A DNA stretch of 64,000 nucleotides from Pseudomonas solani (GTDB lineage Bacteria; Pseudomonadota; Gammaproteobacteria; Pseudomonadales; Pseudomonadaceae): positions 1,324,501 to 1,388,500 of the forward strand of contig NZ_AP023081.1 of assembly GCF_026072635.1 (NCBI RefSeq). The letters are read 5' to 3'. The position numbers and the translations under genes are program-made. How positions within the stretch are numbered: the stretch's first letter is position 1; each line of letters starts with the position of its first letter. The notes beneath the pieces were generated by a model. The model did no database searches. It saw only the letters and a list, made by a program, of their open reading frames with translations, and had not been told where the DNA came from. Shown in pieces: positions 28,801 to 36,872 of this stretch.

Positions 28801-30711
28801 TTACTTGTTGTCCTTGACCTCTTCGAACTCGGCGTCGACGGCATCGTCGGATGCCTTGTCGTCGCCGGCCGGAGCACCTTCGCCAGCCTGGGGCTGTTCG
28901 GCGTACATCTTCTGCGCCAGCGGAGTGGAAGCCTGGGACAGGGCATTCATCTTGGCTTCGATCTCGGCCTTGTCGTCGCCCTTGACAGCAACTTCCAGCT
29001 CACCCAGCGCCTTCTCGATGGCAGCCTTCTCGTCGGCAGTGGCCTTGTCGCCAGCCTCGGTGACCATCTTGCGGGTCGCATGGACCAACGCATCACCCTG
29101 GTTACGGGCGGCGGCCAGCTCCTCGAACTTGCGATCCTCCTCGGCATTGGCCTCGGCGTCACGCACCATCTGCTGGATTTCGTCCTCGGACAGGCCGGAG
29201 TTGGCCTTGATCACGATGGACTGCTGCTTGCCGGTGGCCTTGTCCTTGGCGGACACGTGCAGGATGCCGTTGGCGTCGATGTCGAAGGTCACCTCGACCT
29301 GCGGCACACCACGGGGCGCCGGCGGAATCTCGGCCAGGTCGAACTTGCCCAGGGACTTGTTCTGCGCGGCCTGCTTGCGCTCGCCCTGCAGCACGTGAAT
29401 GGTCACGGCGGACTGGTTGTCGTCGGCGGTCGAGAACACCTGCGACTTCTTGGTCGGGATGGTGGTGTTCTTCTCGATCAGCGCGGTCATCACGCCACCC
29501 AGGGTTTCGATACCCAGGGTCAGCGGGGAAACGTCGAGCAGCAGCACGTCCTTCACATCGCCGGACAATACGGCGCCCTGGATGGCGGCACCGATGGCCA
29601 CGGCTTCGTCCGGGTTGACGTCCTTACGCGCTTCCTTGCCGAAGAAATCGGCAACCTGCTTCTGCACCAGCGGCATGCGGGTCTGGCCGCCGACCAGAAT
29701 CACTTCGTGGATATCACCCACATCCAGGCCAGCATCCTTCAGCGCGATACGGCACGGCTCGATGGTACGAGCGACCAGGTCTTCGACCAGGGCTTCCAGC
29801 TTGGCGCGGGAAATCTTCACGTTCAGGTGCTTCGGACCGGTCTGGTCTGCAGTGATGTACGGCAGGTTGACGTCGGTCTGCTGGCTGGAGGACAGCTCGA
29901 TCTTGGCCTTCTCGGCAGCCTCTTTCAGGCGCTGCATGGCCAGGGGATCGCCCTTCAGGTCCATGCCGGACTCTTTCTTGAACTCGTCGACGAGGTAGTC
30001 GATCAGGCGGATGTCGAAGTCCTCACCACCCAGGAAGGTGTCGCCGTTGGTGGCCAGAACCTCGAACTGGTGCTCGCCGTCGACTTCGGCGATCTCGATC
30101 ACCGACACGTCGAAGGTACCGCCGCCCAGGTCATAGACGATCACGGTGTGGTCGCCCTTGGCCTTGTCCATGCCATAGGCCAGCGCAGCCGCAGTCGGTT
30201 CGTTGATGATGCGTTTGACGTCCAGACCGGCGATACGACCGGCGTCCTTGGTAGCCTGGCGCTGGCTGTCGTTGAAGTAGGCCGGAACGGTGATCACCGC
30301 TTCGGTCACGGTCTCGCCGAGGTAGTCTTCGGCGGTTTTCTTCATCTTCTTCAGCACTTCTGCGGAAATCTGCGGCGGTGCCATCTTCTGGCCCTTCACT
30401 TCGACCCAGGCGTCACCGTTGTCGGCCTTGGCGATCTTGTAGGGAACCATCTTGATGTCTTTCTGCACGACGTCTTCTTCGAAGCGACGACCGATCAGGC
30501 GCTTCACGGCGTACAGGGTGTTGTGCGGGTTGGTTACCGCCTGGCGCTTGGCGGACTGGCCGACAAGGATCTCGCCATCGTTGGTGTAAGCGATGATCGA
30601 CGGGGTGGTACGAGTGCCTTCGGCGTTCTCGATCACCTTGACGTTACCGTTCTCCAGGATAGCCACGCAGGAGTTGGTGGTCCCCAGGTCGATACCGATG
30701 ATTTTGCCCAT
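28801..30711 (-). CDS. dnaK: chaperone protein DnaK (Hsp70)
   Basis: A 636-residue ATP-driven chaperone. The nucleotide-binding domain starts GIIGIDLGTTNSCVA (phosphate 1 motif), with DLGGGTFDVSV near residue 195 and ILVGGQTRMP near 337. The linker and substrate-binding domain include DVLLLDVSPLTLGIETLGG, and the lid ends in an acidic tail of the EEVKDNK type. Full length. It is in the grpE-dnaK-dnaJ heat-shock cluster, 100 nt after grpE, and is driven by the sigma-32 promoter upstream of grpE. Confidence 0.98.
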   Translation of the reverse strand: MGKIIGIDLGTTNSCVAILENGNVKVIENAEGTRTTPSIIAYTNDGEILVGQSAKRQAVTNPHNTLYAVKRLIGRRFEEDVVQKDIKMVPYKIAKADNGDAWVEVKGQKMAPPQISAEVLKKMKKTAEDYLGETVTEAVITVPAYFNDSQRQATKDAGRIAGLDVKRIINEPTAAALAYGMDKAKGDHTVIVYDLGGGTFDVSVIEIAEVDGEHQFEVLATNGDTFLGGEDFDIRLIDYLVDEFKKESGMDLKGDPLAMQRLKEAAEKAKIELSSSQQTDVNLPYITADQTGPKHLNVKISRAKLEALVEDLVARTIEPCRIALKDAGLDVGDIHEVILVGGQTRMPLVQKQVADFFGKEARKDVNPDEAVAIGAAIQGAVLSGDVKDVLLLDVSPLTLGIETLGGVMTALIEKNTTIPTKKSQVFSTADDNQSAVTIHVLQGERKQAAQNKSLGKFDLAEIPPAPRGVPQVEVTFDIDANGILHVSAKDKATGKQQSIVIKANSGLSEDEIQQMVRDAEANAEEDRKFEELAAARNQGDALVHATRKMVTEAGDKATADEKAAIEKALGELEVAVKGDDKAEIEAKMNALSQASTPLAQKMYAEQPQAGEGAPAGDDKASDDAVDAEFEEVKDNK

Positions 30712-30811
30712 ATTCTCTCTCCCGAAACTTTGGATTTGCCGAGACCCCGTTTCACTGGCCGCGGCAGCATAAAAACGCTTGAACTAACAAATGGGGGCCG
30801 GAGGCCGGATT

Positions 30812-31381
30812 TCAAGCCTGCTCGTCGATGGACGGCGGCGCTTCACTCGGAGCCTTGCTGACCACCACCATGGCGGGGCGCAGCAGGCGACCGTTCAGCA
30901 GGTAGCCCTTCTGGAACACCTTCAGCACGCTGCCGGGCTCCACGTGGGTGCTTTCCTGCATTGCCATGGCCTGGTGGTGCTCCGGGTTGAACGGCGCACC
31001 GTGCGGGTCGACCGCTTCCAGCTGGTAGCGCTTGAGGGTGTCGTGGAACAGCTTGAGAGTCAGTTCCATGCCCTCACGCACCGGCTTGATCGACTCGTCA
31101 TCGGCCGCGGTCAGCTCCAGACCACGCTCGAGGCTGTCCACCACCGGCAGCAGGTCATTGGCGAATTTTTCCAGCGCGAACTTGTGCGCCTTTTCCACAT
31201 CCTGCTCTGCACGGCGGCGGATGTTCTGCAATTCGGCGGCAACGCGCAGGGACTGATCCTGGGCGGCAGCCAGTTGCTCTTCCAGCGTCTGCACACGAAC
31301 CGCCAGATCGTCGCCAGCGGCGCCTTCGGCAGCAGCGTTCGCTTCAGGGTTCTGATTATCCAGGGTCTGTTCGTCAGCCAT
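30812..31381 (-). CDS. grpE: nucleotide exchange factor GrpE
   Basis: A 189-residue dimeric exchange factor that releases ADP from DnaK. The N-terminal 40 residues are acidic and disordered, followed by a long coiled-coil helix (VRVQTLEEQLAAAQDQSLR, AELQNIRRRAEQDVEKAHKF) and the beta domain with NPEHHQAMAM and VLKVFQKGYLLNGRLLRPAMV. It begins the heat-shock operon behind a consensus sigma-32 promoter at 31435-31462, divergent from recN. Confidence 0.98.
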   Translation of the reverse strand: MADEQTLDNQNPEANAAAEGAAGDDLAVRVQTLEEQLAAAQDQSLRVAAELQNIRRRAEQDVEKAHKFALEKFANDLLPVVDSLERGLELTAADDESIKPVREGMELTLKLFHDTLKRYQLEAVDPHGAPFNPEHHQAMAMQESTHVEPGSVLKVFQKGYLLNGRLLRPAMVVVSKAPSEAPPSIDEQA

Positions 31382-31434
31382 GCGTTCCTCCTTTCAAAAA
31401 CGGGCCGGGGCATAACCCGGCGATCTGTCCGCCT

Positions 31435-31462
31435 ATATGGGGTCGCAATTTGTCGGTTCAAG
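31435..31462 (-). promoter_or_regulatory. sigma-32 heat-shock promoter of grpE-dnaK-dnaJ
   Basis: On the minus strand a -35 CTTGAA (31462-31457) and a -10 CCCCATAT (31442-31435) are separated by 14 nt, an essentially perfect RpoH promoter. It lies 54 nt upstream of the grpE ATG. Confidence 0.9.
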
Positions 31463-31495
31463 GGGGAGGGGTGATTGTCAGGCGGAAAACAAACA

Positions 31496-31511
31496 CTGTA
31501 TAAATACCCAG
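31496..31511. promoter_or_regulatory. LexA-like SOS box of recN
   Basis: CTGTATAAATACCCAG matches the CTGT-N8-ACAG LexA consensus at seven of eight fixed positions and lies 22 nt before the recN start. recN is a standard SOS gene in E. coli and pseudomonads, which supports the assignment. Confidence 0.65.
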
Positions 31512-31533
31512 CCATCGCCCTGGGAGTGCCGCC

Positions 31534-33207
31534 ATGCTGGTCCACCTTTCCGTTCACAACTACGCCATCGTCGAACACCTCGATCTCGAACTCGCCGGCG
31601 GCATGTCGGTGATCACCGGCGAGACCGGTGCAGGCAAGTCGATCATGCTCGACGCACTCGGCCTGACCCTGGGCGACCGCGCCGACAGCGGCGTAGTGCG
31701 CCCCGGCGCGGACAAGGCCGACATCCTCGCCAGCTTCGACCTCCACGACATCCCCGAGGCCCGCACCTGGCTCGCCGAGCGCGACCTGGACAACGACGGC
31801 CCCTGCATCCTGCGCCGGGTCATCACCGCCGAAGGCCGCTCGCGCGCCTATATAAATGGCACCCCCTGCCCCCAGGGCGACCTCAAGACCCTCGGCGAGC
31901 TGCTGATCGACATCCACAGCCAGCACGAGCACCAGTCCCTGCTCAAGCTCGACACCCACCGCCGCCTGCTCGACGAATTCGCCAGCGCCAGCGAACTGGC
32001 CCGCCAGGTCCAGCTCGCCGCGCAGCGCTGGAAGCAGACCCGCCAGGAGCTGGAGCGCCTGTCCCGCAGCGGCGAAGAACAGCGCGCCCGCCACCAGTTG
32101 CTCAGCTACCAGTTGGAGGAACTGGAAAACCTCGCCCTCGGCGAATCCGAACTCGATCAGCTGGAGCAGGAGCACAAGAACCTCTCCAACGCCGAGAGCC
32201 TGCTCGCCGGCTGCCGCCAGGTGCTGGACATGTGCAGCGAAAGCGATGCGGGCAACGTACTCAGCGCCCTCACCTCCAGCCTCAACCGCCTCACCGCCTT
32301 CAACACCCAGCAGGGCGCCATCGCCGAAGCCGTCAACCTGCTGGCCAGCGCCCAGATCCAGGTGGAGGAAGCGGTTGGCGAGATCAACCGCTTCATCGAC
32401 CACTTCGACGCCGACCCTCAGCGCCAGCAGCAACTGGAAGAGCGCCTCGACAGCATCTATACGCTGGCACGCAAGCACCGCGTACACCCGAGCGAGCTGG
32501 CCAACCTGCAGCAATCCCTACTGGAAGAGATCGAAGCCCTGAATGCGGACGACGAAGCCGTCGAGCGCCTGACCGAAGAACTCGAGTCCTACACCCGTCA
32601 CTACCAGACCAAGGCGGCGGAGCTGAGCAAACTGCGCGGCAAATCCGCCGGCAAGCTGGCCAAGGCCGTAGAGGTGGAAATGCAGCGTCTGGGCATGCCC
32701 GGCGGGCGCTTCACCGTCGAGCTGCACCCGTTGCCGGCACAGGATCCGCAGGCCAACGGCATGGAGCAGGTCGAGTTCCTGGTCAGCGCCAACCCCGGCC
32801 AACCCCTCAAGGCACTGGCGAAGGTCGCCTCGGGTGGCGAACTCTCGCGTATCAGCTTGGCCATCCAGGTGATCACCGCCCAGACCTCACGGGTACCGAC
32901 CCTGGTCTTCGACGAAGTGGACGTGGGCATCGGCGGCCCCACCGCCGAAGTGGTCGGGCAACTGCTGCGCCGCCTCGGCGAGCGCGGCCAAGTGCTCACC
33001 GTCACCCACTTGCCGCAGGTAGCAGCACAGGGTCACAACCACCTGTTCGTGCACAAGCTGCGCGGCAGCAAGGAAACCCGCACCGCCGTCTCCAACCTCA
33101 CCGAAGCCGCGCGCATCGAGGAGATCGCGCGCATGCTTGGCGGACTCGACCTCACCGACGAATCCATCGCCCACGCCAGGAAAATGATCACCAGCGCCCA
33201 GGGCTGA
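31534..33207 (+). CDS. recN: DNA repair protein RecN
   Basis: A 557-residue SMC-like ATPase acting in double-strand break repair and nucleoid cohesion. It starts MLVHLSVHNYAIVEHLDLEL. Walker A is GETGAGKSIMLDALGL (near residue 29), a long coiled-coil region fills residues 150-380, the ABC signature is SGGELSRISLAIQVI (near 430), and Walker B is LVFDEVDVGIGG (near 455). Full length. It is divergent from grpE and ends at a terminator shared with fur. Confidence 0.97.
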   Translation: MLVHLSVHNYAIVEHLDLELAGGMSVITGETGAGKSIMLDALGLTLGDRADSGVVRPGADKADILASFDLHDIPEARTWLAERDLDNDGPCILRRVITAEGRSRAYINGTPCPQGDLKTLGELLIDIHSQHEHQSLLKLDTHRRLLDEFASASELARQVQLAAQRWKQTRQELERLSRSGEEQRARHQLLSYQLEELENLALGESELDQLEQEHKNLSNAESLLAGCRQVLDMCSESDAGNVLSALTSSLNRLTAFNTQQGAIAEAVNLLASAQIQVEEAVGEINRFIDHFDADPQRQQQLEERLDSIYTLARKHRVHPSELANLQQSLLEEIEALNADDEAVERLTEELESYTRHYQTKAAELSKLRGKSAGKLAKAVEVEMQRLGMPGGRFTVELHPLPAQDPQANGMEQVEFLVSANPGQPLKALAKVASGGELSRISLAIQVITAQTSRVPTLVFDEVDVGIGGPTAEVVGQLLRRLGERGQVLTVTHLPQVAAQGHNHLFVHKLRGSKETRTAVSNLTEAARIEEIARMLGGLDLTDESIAHARKMITSAQG

Positions 33208-33226
33208 CTTCCCAATGCGCGAAAAC

Positions 33227-33258
33227 GAAGAAGGCGACCCGAGGGTCGCCTTCTTTCG
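33227..33258. terminator. bidirectional terminator between recN and fur
   Basis: CGAAGAAGGCGACCC and GGTCGCCTTCTTTCG form a strong stem with A-rich and T-rich flanks, between two convergent genes. Confidence 0.85.
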
Positions 33259-33277
33259 TTTCTGGCTGGCAGCGCGC

Positions 33278-33682
33278 TTATTTTTTCTTGCGCACGTACA
33301 GCACCAGATTGTGATCGACCAGCTCGAAGCCATGCTCCTTGACGATCTCTTTCTGGCGTTTCTCGATCTCGGTATCGAAGAACTCGATCACTTCACCGCT
33401 ATCGACACAGACCATATGGTCGTGGTGGCCGCCGTCGGCCAGCTCGAAGACGGCGTGGCCGCCATCGAAGTTGTGGCGCACCACGAGACCGGCAGCCTCG
33501 AATTGGGTCAGCACGCGGTAGACAGTCGCCAACCCCACGTCCTCACCCGCCTCCATCAGTGCCTTGTAGACATCTTCGGCACTCATGTGGCGCTGCTCGG
33601 TGGAGTCAAGCATCTGCAGGATCTTGACTCGAGGCAGGGTCACCTTGAGGCCGGCTTTGCGAAGTTCGTTATTTTCAACCAT
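33278..33682 (-). CDS. fur: ferric uptake regulator Fur
   Basis: A 134-residue Fe2+-dependent repressor of iron-uptake genes. The start is the ATG at 33682 (MVENNELRKAGLKVTLPRVKIL); an upstream in-frame extension is non-coding. The winged helix covers residues 1-80 and the dimerisation/metal domain contains GGHHDHMVCVDSGEVIEF. There is a single cysteine in the whole protein: the CXXC structural-zinc pair of E. coli Fur is absent, as in other Pseudomonas Fur proteins. It is divergent from bamE with a 96-nt shared promoter region. Confidence 0.97.
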   Translation of the reverse strand: MVENNELRKAGLKVTLPRVKILQMLDSTEQRHMSAEDVYKALMEAGEDVGLATVYRVLTQFEAAGLVVRHNFDGGHAVFELADGGHHDHMVCVDSGEVIEFFDTEIEKRQKEIVKEHGFELVDHNLVLYVRKKK

Positions 33683-33778
33683 GGTCAGCTTTCTCGTGGA
33701 CGCTGCTTCGCAGCTTCCCTTAATGCGGGTATGATCGGATTTTCGTTGCCCAGCCAAGATAGTGGAAGTCACCCACCG

Positions 33779-34300
33779 ATGCAAAACACCAAGCTCTTGC
33801 TGACCAGCCTCACCTTCGCAGGTCTGGTCGCACTCGCCGGCTGTTCATTCCCCGGGGTTTACAAAATCGACATCCAGCAGGGCAATGTCGTGACGCAGGA
33901 CATGATAGACCAGTTGAAGCCCGGAATGACCCGGCGACAAGTGAGGTTTATCATGGGCAACCCGCTGATCACCGACACCTTCCACGCCAACCGTTGGGAT
34001 TACCTCTACAGCATCCAGCCCGGCGGCGGTGAGCGCCAGCAGGAGCGCGTCAGCCTGGTGTTCGACGGCAGCGACCAACTGGTCGGCCTGGCCGGTGACT
34101 TCATGCCTGGCGTGAGCCGCGACGAAGCCATTCTCGGCAGCGACGGCAGCACCGAAGTGAAGAGCGAGAAGCCTGCCCAGCAACAGCAGGAAGAGAAGCC
34201 GAAGCCCGGCTCGCTGCTCGAGCAGATCCAGAAGGAAGTGGACCAGGTGGAAACCGTACCGGTGCCCACGCCCGAGCCGCTGGAAACCTCGCCGCAGTAA
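33779..34300 (+). CDS. bamE: outer-membrane assembly lipoprotein BamE (OmlA)
   Basis: A 173-residue lipoprotein of the Bam complex, which folds beta-barrels into the outer membrane. The lipobox is LVALAGC with the lipidated Cys near residue 22. The SmpA/OmlA domain covers residues 35-115 (QGNVVTQDMIDQLKPGMT, RQVRFIMGNPL, RWDYLYSIQPGGG). The last 55 residues are a Lys/Glu/Pro/Gln-rich tail. Divergent from fur, as in P. aeruginosa where the homologue is called OmlA. Confidence 0.96.
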   Translation: MQNTKLLLTSLTFAGLVALAGCSFPGVYKIDIQQGNVVTQDMIDQLKPGMTRRQVRFIMGNPLITDTFHANRWDYLYSIQPGGGERQQERVSLVFDGSDQLVGLAGDFMPGVSRDEAILGSDGSTEVKSEKPAQQQQEEKPKPGSLLEQIQKEVDQVETVPVPTPEPLETSPQ

Positions 34301-34311
34301 TCACTGCGCAG

Positions 34312-34341
34312 AAAAAAGCCCGGACTGGTTCCGGGCTTTTT
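34312..34341. terminator. intrinsic terminator after bamE
   Basis: AAAAAAGCCCGGA and TTCCGGGCTTTTT form a strong stem with a T tract. It lies 12 nt past bamE and faces the convergent rnfH gene, so it may serve both. Confidence 0.9.
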
Positions 34342-34370
34342 CATGGGCGCCTGTTATGCAATCCGCCGCC

Positions 34371-34682
34371 TTATTCCTCTCCCGACCGCGTCTGGGCGGC
34401 ACGGGCCGCGCGGAGCTTGCGCACTTCCTTCGGGTCGGCGAGCAGCGGGCGGTAGATCTCGATGCGATCCCCCTCCTCCAGCACACGCGACTCGGGATTG
34501 GCCAGCGCCTTGCCAAAAATTCCCAGCGGGCAGGTGGCCAGATCCAGCTCGGGGAACTCCGCCGCCAGCCCTGACGCCATCACTGCCGCACGCGCCGTAG
34601 CGCCCACGGCCACCTCCAGGCTCAGCAAGCGCTGACGATCGGCCAGCGCACAGACGACTTCGATACCGATCGACTCAGCCAT
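34371..34682 (-). CDS. rnfH: RnfH family ubiquitin-like protein
   Basis: A 103-residue beta-grasp protein (ESIGIEVVCALADRQRLLSL, LEEGDRIEIYRPLLADPKEVR). RnfH was named from the Rhodobacter rnf cluster but is usually paired with ratA, as here, where it overlaps ratA by 8 nt. The pairing led to the suggestion of a toxin-antitoxin role (RatAB) in E. coli; in most bacteria the role is unproven. The C-terminal 20 residues are Arg/Ala-rich. Confidence 0.92.
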   Translation of the reverse strand: MAESIGIEVVCALADRQRLLSLEVAVGATARAAVMASGLAAEFPELDLATCPLGIFGKALANPESRVLEEGDRIEIYRPLLADPKEVRKLRAARAAQTRSGEE

Positions 34683-35109
34683 GAAGCTGCTTGGCCCGCT
34701 GACAGAAAGCGTCGACCAGGGTATTCGCGGCCTGATTGAACAGCGGCCCGAGGGTCGCCTTGACGATGGGGCCGGCGTAGTCGAACGACAGATCCAGGCT
34801 GATCTTGCAGGCCTTCTCGCCCAGCGCCTTGAAGTTCCACACGCCGTGCAGCTCGCTGAATGGGCCTTCTTCCAGGTTCATTTCGATCACCTGCCCCGGT
34901 ACCAGCCGGTTGCGGGTGACGAAGCGCTGACTGAGCCCGCCCTTGGCCACACCGAGGCTGGCGACCATCTCGGTTTCGCTCACTTCCAGCACTTCGCTGG
35001 AGGAGCACCAGGGCAGGAACTCGGGGTATCTCGCCACGTCGTTGACCAGATCGTAGAGCGCCTGCGCAGGGTACGGCAGCAGAGCGGAGCGCTGGATATG
35101 GGTGGTCAT
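34675..35109 (-). CDS. ratA: RatA/START-like (coenzyme Q-binding) protein
   Basis: A 144-residue START/SRPBCC-fold protein (HIQRSALLPYPAQALYDLVN, DVARYPEFLPWCSSSEV). Its homologues are E. coli RatA, reported to inhibit 70S formation, and the Coq10 family that binds coenzyme Q; which role applies here cannot be told from sequence. The start is ATG 35109, 17 residues into a longer open frame, matching the family. It is divergent from smpB with about 150 nt between, the common smpB-ratA-rnfH arrangement. Confidence 0.93.
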   Translation of the reverse strand: MTTHIQRSALLPYPAQALYDLVNDVARYPEFLPWCSSSEVLEVSETEMVASLGVAKGGLSQRFVTRNRLVPGQVIEMNLEEGPFSELHGVWNFKALGEKACKISLDLSFDYAGPIVKATLGPLFNQAANTLVDAFCQRAKQLHG

Positions 35110-35260
35110 CTGGGCCTCTGAACGTCGGTCAGTCGGCTGCGCCGGAGCGAGCAACACGGCTGGTCAAAAAAAGAGCGCGCATTGTCAGGGATTCACCCCT
35201 CGCGCTCAAGCCTACGCCGCCGTAGCGGCCTCGCCTGGGACTCCCTATAATGCCGCGCCT

Positions 35261-35743
35261 ATGGCTAAGCAAAAGAAACATCCCCAAGGCACCATCGCGC
35301 AGAACAAGAAGGCTCTGCATGACTACTTCGTCGAACAGCGCTTCGAGGCCGGCATGGCTCTCGCAGGCTGGGAGGTCAAGAGTCTGCGCGCCGGCAAAGC
35401 CCAACTGGTGGACAGCTACGTGTTGCTCAAGGACGGCGAAGCCTGGTTGCTCGGCAGCCACTTCACGCCCCTGAAAACCGCCAGCACCCACGTGATCGCC
35501 GACCCGGTCCGTACGCGCAAACTGCTGCTGCACAAGCGCGAACTGAGCAAGCTGATCGGCGCGGTCCAGCAGAAGGGTTATGCCTGCGTGGCACTGTCGC
35601 TCTACTGGAAGGCCCACCTGGTCAAGTGCGAGATCGCACTGGTCAAGGGCAAGAAGGAATTCGACAAGCGCGCCACCGAGAAGGAGCGCGACTCCGATCG
35701 CGAGATCGCCCGCGTCATGCGCACCAAAGGCAAGGAAGACTGA
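35261..35743 (+). CDS. smpB: SsrA-binding protein SmpB
   Basis: A 160-residue tmRNA-binding protein needed for rescue of stalled ribosomes. Motifs: NKKALHDYFVEQRFEAGMAL, GWEVKSLRAGKAQL, HKRELSKLIGAV and a basic C-terminal tail (KEFDKRATEKERDSDREIAR). It starts at ATG 35261. Its RNA partner ssrA is in the same window, 27.5 kb away at 63240, so both halves of the trans-translation system are on this segment. Confidence 0.97.
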   Translation: MAKQKKHPQGTIAQNKKALHDYFVEQRFEAGMALAGWEVKSLRAGKAQLVDSYVLLKDGEAWLLGSHFTPLKTASTHVIADPVRTRKLLLHKRELSKLIGAVQQKGYACVALSLYWKAHLVKCEIALVKGKKEFDKRATEKERDSDREIARVMRTKGKED

Positions 35744-35788
35744 GCGCCGACCCACGCCGGTCGCCGCTCCAGCCGCAAGGCTGATGCT

Positions 35789-36556
35789 TCAGATTCCCTG
35801 CCTGCGTTGCGCGCGTTCCATCCGTAGCGCTTCCAGCTGCCCTTCCGCCAAGACCTCCTGCACGTAATCGATGTGCTGGTGCGAGATTTCCCGCGCCTCC
35901 TCGGCACGTCGCTCGACGATCGCCTCGAACAACGCCCGGTGCTGCCTCATCAGCATGTCGCGGGTCTCGCCGCGCTGCAGGTACATGCCTCCAATATTGG
36001 TGACCACGTTGTGCTTGAGCAGTTCGAACAAGCCGCGGATGGTGTGCAGCAGCACGGCGTTGTGGCTGGCTTCGGCGATCGCCAGGTGGAAGCGCGCATC
36101 GGCGGCACCCTCCTCTTCCCGGGTCGCCTTGCTGCCGGGCGTGTAGCAGGCCTGCAGCGTCTCGAAGGCTTCGCGCAGGCGTTCGTGATCGACCGAGGTC
36201 GCGCGCTGCGCCGCATAGAAGGCGCATGAACCCTCCAGCGTGTGGCGGAACTCCAGCAGGTCGCGCTGGGCATCCGGGTTGCCTTCCAGCAGCGACAGCA
36301 ACGGATCGCTGAAGGTGGAGCCCAGCTCGGCGGACACATAGTTGCCGCCGCCCTGGCGGCTGATCAGCAAACCCTTGGCCACCAGCTTCTGGATCGCCTC
36401 GCGCAGCGACGGCCGGGACACCCCGAACTGCTCCGCCAGCAGGCGTTCCGCAGGCAGCCGCTCACCGGCCTTCAGGGTACCTTCGAGGATCATCGACTCC
36501 AGGTGACTGACGATGTCATCCGACAGACGGCGCTGACGCACCTGACCAAATCCCAT
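35789..36556 (-). CDS. lldR: GntR/FadR-family regulator of lactate utilisation (LldR)
   Basis: A 255-residue repressor with an N-terminal winged helix (residues 10-80: LPAERLLAEQFGVSRPSLREA, KGLLISRQGGGNYVS) and a C-terminal FCD ligand domain that carries the metal- and effector-binding histidines (near residues 150-225). In Pseudomonas, LldR binds the lld promoter and is released by lactate. It is divergent from lldP, and a 19-bp palindrome at 36748-36766 in the shared region fits an LldR operator. The ATG is preceded by GAGGGG. Confidence 0.93.
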   Translation of the reverse strand: MGFGQVRQRRLSDDIVSHLESMILEGTLKAGERLPAERLLAEQFGVSRPSLREAIQKLVAKGLLISRQGGGNYVSAELGSTFSDPLLSLLEGNPDAQRDLLEFRHTLEGSCAFYAAQRATSVDHERLREAFETLQACYTPGSKATREEEGAADARFHLAIAEASHNAVLLHTIRGLFELLKHNVVTNIGGMYLQRGETRDMLMRQHRALFEAIVERRAEEAREISHQHIDYVQEVLAEGQLEALRMERAQRRQGI

Positions 36557-36747
36557 ACCCCTCCCGCCTCTTTTCCACAGCCCATCCGGGCAGTCTGGCG
36601 CGGTAGCCCGCGCATATCCGGCGGCAGCCTAACCAGCCCCCGTCCGGCGCACAAGAAAAGCCCGATCACAACCCTCTCGACCAAAGTTGTAGGACAGGAA
36701 ATTGACATGCGCACGGTAAGACTTTTACCCTGAGCCGTCGATTTTGT

Positions 36748-36766
36748 AAATTGGTATTACCAATTT
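36748..36766. promoter_or_regulatory. LldR operator-like palindrome upstream of lldP
   Basis: AAATTGGTATTACCAATTT is a 19-bp dyad broken only at its central base. TTGGTnnnACCAA is the known half-site style of FadR-family lactate regulators. It lies 107 nt upstream of the lldP ATG. A TTGACA at 36702-36707 could be a -35 element, but I see no convincing -10. The rest of the 316-nt lldR-lldP gap shows nothing else. Confidence 0.75.
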
Positions 36767-36872
36767 CGACGAAGTACGCCAGATCCGGCCAATGCCTGCT
36801 GCAACGCCAAAAGCGTCGCGCCTACCCGGACGGCCCACAGGCACTCCAAAAACAATTACGGAGCCAACCACC

